Origin: Smittium mucronatum
Lineage: Eukaryota; Kickxellomycota; Harpellomycetes; Harpellales; Legeriomycetaceae
Assembly: GCA_001953115.1 (NCBI GenBank)
Contig: LSSL01007236.1
Location: 1 to 11,271 of the forward strand
DNA: 11,271 nt
Reading direction: 5' to 3'
A program made the translations under genes and the position numbers. Every line of letters starts with the position of its first letter. The stretch's first letter is position 1. This document shows positions 9,502 through 11,271 of the stretch, one piece after another. The notes beneath the pieces were generated by a model. That model was not told where the DNA came from, did no database searches, and saw only the letters and a list, made by a program, of their open reading frames with translations.

Positions 9502-11100
9502 AAAAAATTCAAAATACAAATTCTCTATAAGCTAGGAAGTTAATATACATAAACTACCGGTATTTTTTGAAACCATAATGCTTTATTTTTTTTCAGTTAA
9601 TATATTCCTGGTTAAAAAAATTGCGGAAAAATCATCCATATATATACTCCGTGGATAAACTTTCGATAATTTTGTTTGACTCTAAATATCACATTTGGTT
9701 TCAGAATGATTTATTTTTTTAAAAATTTCTCATACATATTCGTTTATAACGGTTTTCTGGTCTTAAGAAAAGCCTTAACTTATATACTTAATTTTCCCTT
9801 GAATTATAATTTAATAACAAAACGAAAAAAATAATATTGATATAGTTTTTATTTTAATTCACGGTCCGCTAGTAGATAAAAATATTTTATTTTTATTTTC
9901 ACAGTCAAAAATTAAAATTTTAGCTTCTCCCTTTTAATTTTAACACATATATAATTATTTCATATAATACTATTTTTCATCAATGTGTTTGAGTTATTTT
10001 GGAAAAATTTTTACAAAGTAAAATGAGATATAAAAAAAAAATCCTAATTTAATCCCATAAACAAGGATTATCCGAATAATTGAGACTTATTATATAAAAA
10101 GACATATAAAAATATAGGATTAAAAATACATATAAAACATCTAATTCACAGAAGCTGGAACTGGGAGAAAATAAATAAACACTGAAAACCGATTTTAGAA
10201 AGAACAAAAAAAGTTAAATTGAATCTGAATCTGAATCTGAATTAACAAAAATTATACTCCATTTTAAAACTTTTTTTTTTTTTGAAAAAAATATTTAGAT
10301 TACTCAAAACTAATAAGCTATTTATTTTTTCATATTAAAATTGTAAAGCTCAAAAATAAATTTATAATTTAAAATAAAAAATTTCTTCTACTTTCACTTA
10401 ACCATTGACTGAAAATAAAACAAAATACAATATATAAACCTAACATATATGGAGATTCTTAGATTGTATAAATTTACTGGTTTTAAAAATAAAAACCATA
10501 TAAATTCTAAAGCAATAAAAAAATATACAATATCCTCAGTTAATGCTGAAAGTAGCCAATCCCACTCAAAAAAATGTATTCATTTTCATAAATTCAATTA
10601 AATAATAAGTTTAGTATTATATTTTTATTATATTTACACTTTGTTATTAATTTAATAGGATATATTGTTTTTATAAAAATAACATTTTATCCCCATTTTA
10701 TTGTATCCAGCGCCAAATATTAAAACCTTATATATAATATATTAAGTTTGATCTATTTAGATGTTTTTTTTTGGATCTGCGTGATTATAGATATTCTTGT
10801 CAAAAATTTATATCATCTTTAAAATCTTTAGATATTTGAAAAAAATTTATAGAATTTATTTAAGACTATTTCGTAAATATATTATTTCCAAAAAAAATCA
10901 TTACGTTTAAGAAACTTTTGTACTTTCAATTTGTTTTTTTTGTGATACAAGAATAAATATATTTATTTATCATTAAATTTCTCAATAATTTTTTTTTTGT
11001 ATCACTGAATTTTATTGTAAGATAACGTCATTAAAAACTATACTAAAAAATTTTGAAAAAAAGAAAAAGACGTATAGAAAAGACTATTATACTAACTACA
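9502..11100. other. AT-rich stretch up to the composition step; no gene seen
   Basis: No coding frame worth naming is present. The stretch contains the GAATCT repeat (10221-10242), a T13 tract (10271-10283) and a 9-bp inverted repeat, gtgatacaa at 10942-10950 and ttgtatcac at 10997-11005, 46 bases apart. A few mixed spots occur at about 9540-9565, 9865-9870 (cggtccgc) and 10708-10715 (ccagcgcc). Confidence 0.6.
10221..10242 (+). repeat. GAATCT hexamer repeat, about 3.7 copies
   Basis: Three perfect gaatct units (10221-10238) are followed by gaat. If translated it would encode alternating glutamate and serine, but no open frame of any length surrounds it. It is best read as a small tandem repeat. 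Confidence 0.85.
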
Positions 11101-11222
11101 ATAAGCTCCTCTGTCGGACTACCGGCTGCGTACCTACGGGAAAAGGTTTCAATCTGCCAACCGAAAGACCTCCCCTGGAATTGCTTCAAGTATGCTGGAT
11201 GACCGAGGTTACGTGCAGTCAT
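11043..11222 (-). other. 59-codon open frame across the composition step (doubtful)
   Basis: From ATG at 11220-11222 this frame reads through the whole GC-richer block, including GRSFGWQIETFSRRYAAGSP. It then continues for about 19 codons into AT-rich DNA as a string of I, V, F, L, S and R before TAG at 11043. The first 40 residues look protein-like; the tail reads like read-through into non-coding DNA. An exon ending near gttagt or gtagtt (about 11092-11100) is conceivable. At 52% G+C a 40-codon open stretch in one of six frames is not rare. No family is recognised. Confidence 0.12.
11101..11220. other. Composition step: about 52% G+C block at the edge of the AT-rich region
   Basis: By hand count 11041-11100 is 20% G+C, while 11101-11160 and 11161-11220 are 52% and 53%. 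CpG dinucleotides, scarce upstream, recur here (gtcgga, ccgg, tgcgt, tacggg, accgaag-like contexts). The last 51 bases fall back to about 31%. The boundary is abrupt, within about 10 bases. Such steps mark the border between an AT-rich isochore and normal gene-bearing DNA in several filamentous fungi. It could equally be the edge of an inserted element or the untranslated end of a gene. Both strands have an open frame across the block, and this does not reveal which, if any, is coding. Confidence 0.75.
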
Positions 11223-11271
11223 GAATTAAATCTTTGTCATTGAACAACAGTTCATTGAAGCTATTGAGCTC
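11209..11271 (-). CDS. Possible C-terminal end of a neighbouring gene (partial, unidentified)
   Basis: On the minus strand the frame enters from beyond the window and ends at TAA (11209-11211) after 20 visible codons: ELNSFNELLFNDKDLIHDCT. The residue mix is acidic and amphipathic, with codons such as gag, ctc, agc, ctg, gac and acg that suit DNA of ordinary composition. The 52% G+C block just downstream would then be its 3' untranslated region, with the AT-rich block starting about 110 bases after the stop. Alternatives are a plus-strand frame open from 11228 to the end (IFVIEQQFIEAIEL) and the 59-codon minus-strand frame at 11043-11222. With only 20 codons visible I cannot choose firmly, and no family is recognisable. 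Confidence 0.25.
   Translation of the reverse strand, partial: ELNSFNELLFNDKDLIHDCT

Noticed and set aside
11237..11259. Direct repeat tcattgaa twice and small hairpin tgaac-aaca-gttca
   Set aside because: It is short, lies within possible coding sequence, and has no context suggesting an operator or attachment site.
1..11271. Mitochondrial or plastid intergenic DNA
   Set aside because: No tRNA, rRNA or organelle protein gene occurs in 11 kb, and the abrupt 52% G+C block at the right end does not fit.
1..11271. AT-rich large DNA virus or bacterial endosymbiont
   Set aside because: Such genomes are gene-dense; no open frame above about 75 codons is present here.

Overview
This window looks like a gene-poor, extremely AT-rich block of a eukaryotic nuclear genome. 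By hand count, sampled 60-base lines are about 17-23% G+C. Across 11.3 kb the longest open frames are only about 61-75 codons, which is what chance gives at this composition. I see no rRNA, tRNA, CRISPR array or bacterial-style gene. At about 11,100 the composition jumps within roughly 10 bases from about 20% to about 52% G+C. A sharp step like this is typical of AT-rich isochores in filamentous ascomycetes, where repeats decay by repeat-induced point mutation (RIP); Epichloe-like fungi are one example. Hand-counted dinucleotides (TA/AT near 1.0, (CA+TG)/(AC+GT) near 1.05 over 300 sampled bases) are compatible with RIP but borderline. The organism assignment is therefore inference.

Layout. 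Bases 1-2776 form one large fold-back structure. A 560-bp arm (1-560) is repeated in perfect inverted orientation at 2217-2776, around a 1,656-bp unique spacer (561-2216). From 2777 to about 11,100 the DNA is almost featureless AT-rich sequence. It carries short tandem repeats, small hairpins and a few patches that still read like decayed protein-coding DNA: 3457-3650, 7804-8451 and 9412-9501. The 7804-8451 patch has, in the right order, degenerate counterparts of LINE (non-LTR) reverse transcriptase blocks and may be a relic element; this is tentative. From 11,101 to the end lies the edge of a normal-composition region. There a 20-codon reading frame on the minus strand, running in from beyond the window, could be the C-terminus of a neighbouring gene.

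No genes here can be shown to work together. The most solid and unusual observation is the perfect 560-bp inverted duplication. Its arms show no mismatch although everything around it looks old and decayed, so it is either recent, kept identical by gene conversion, or an assembly artefact.
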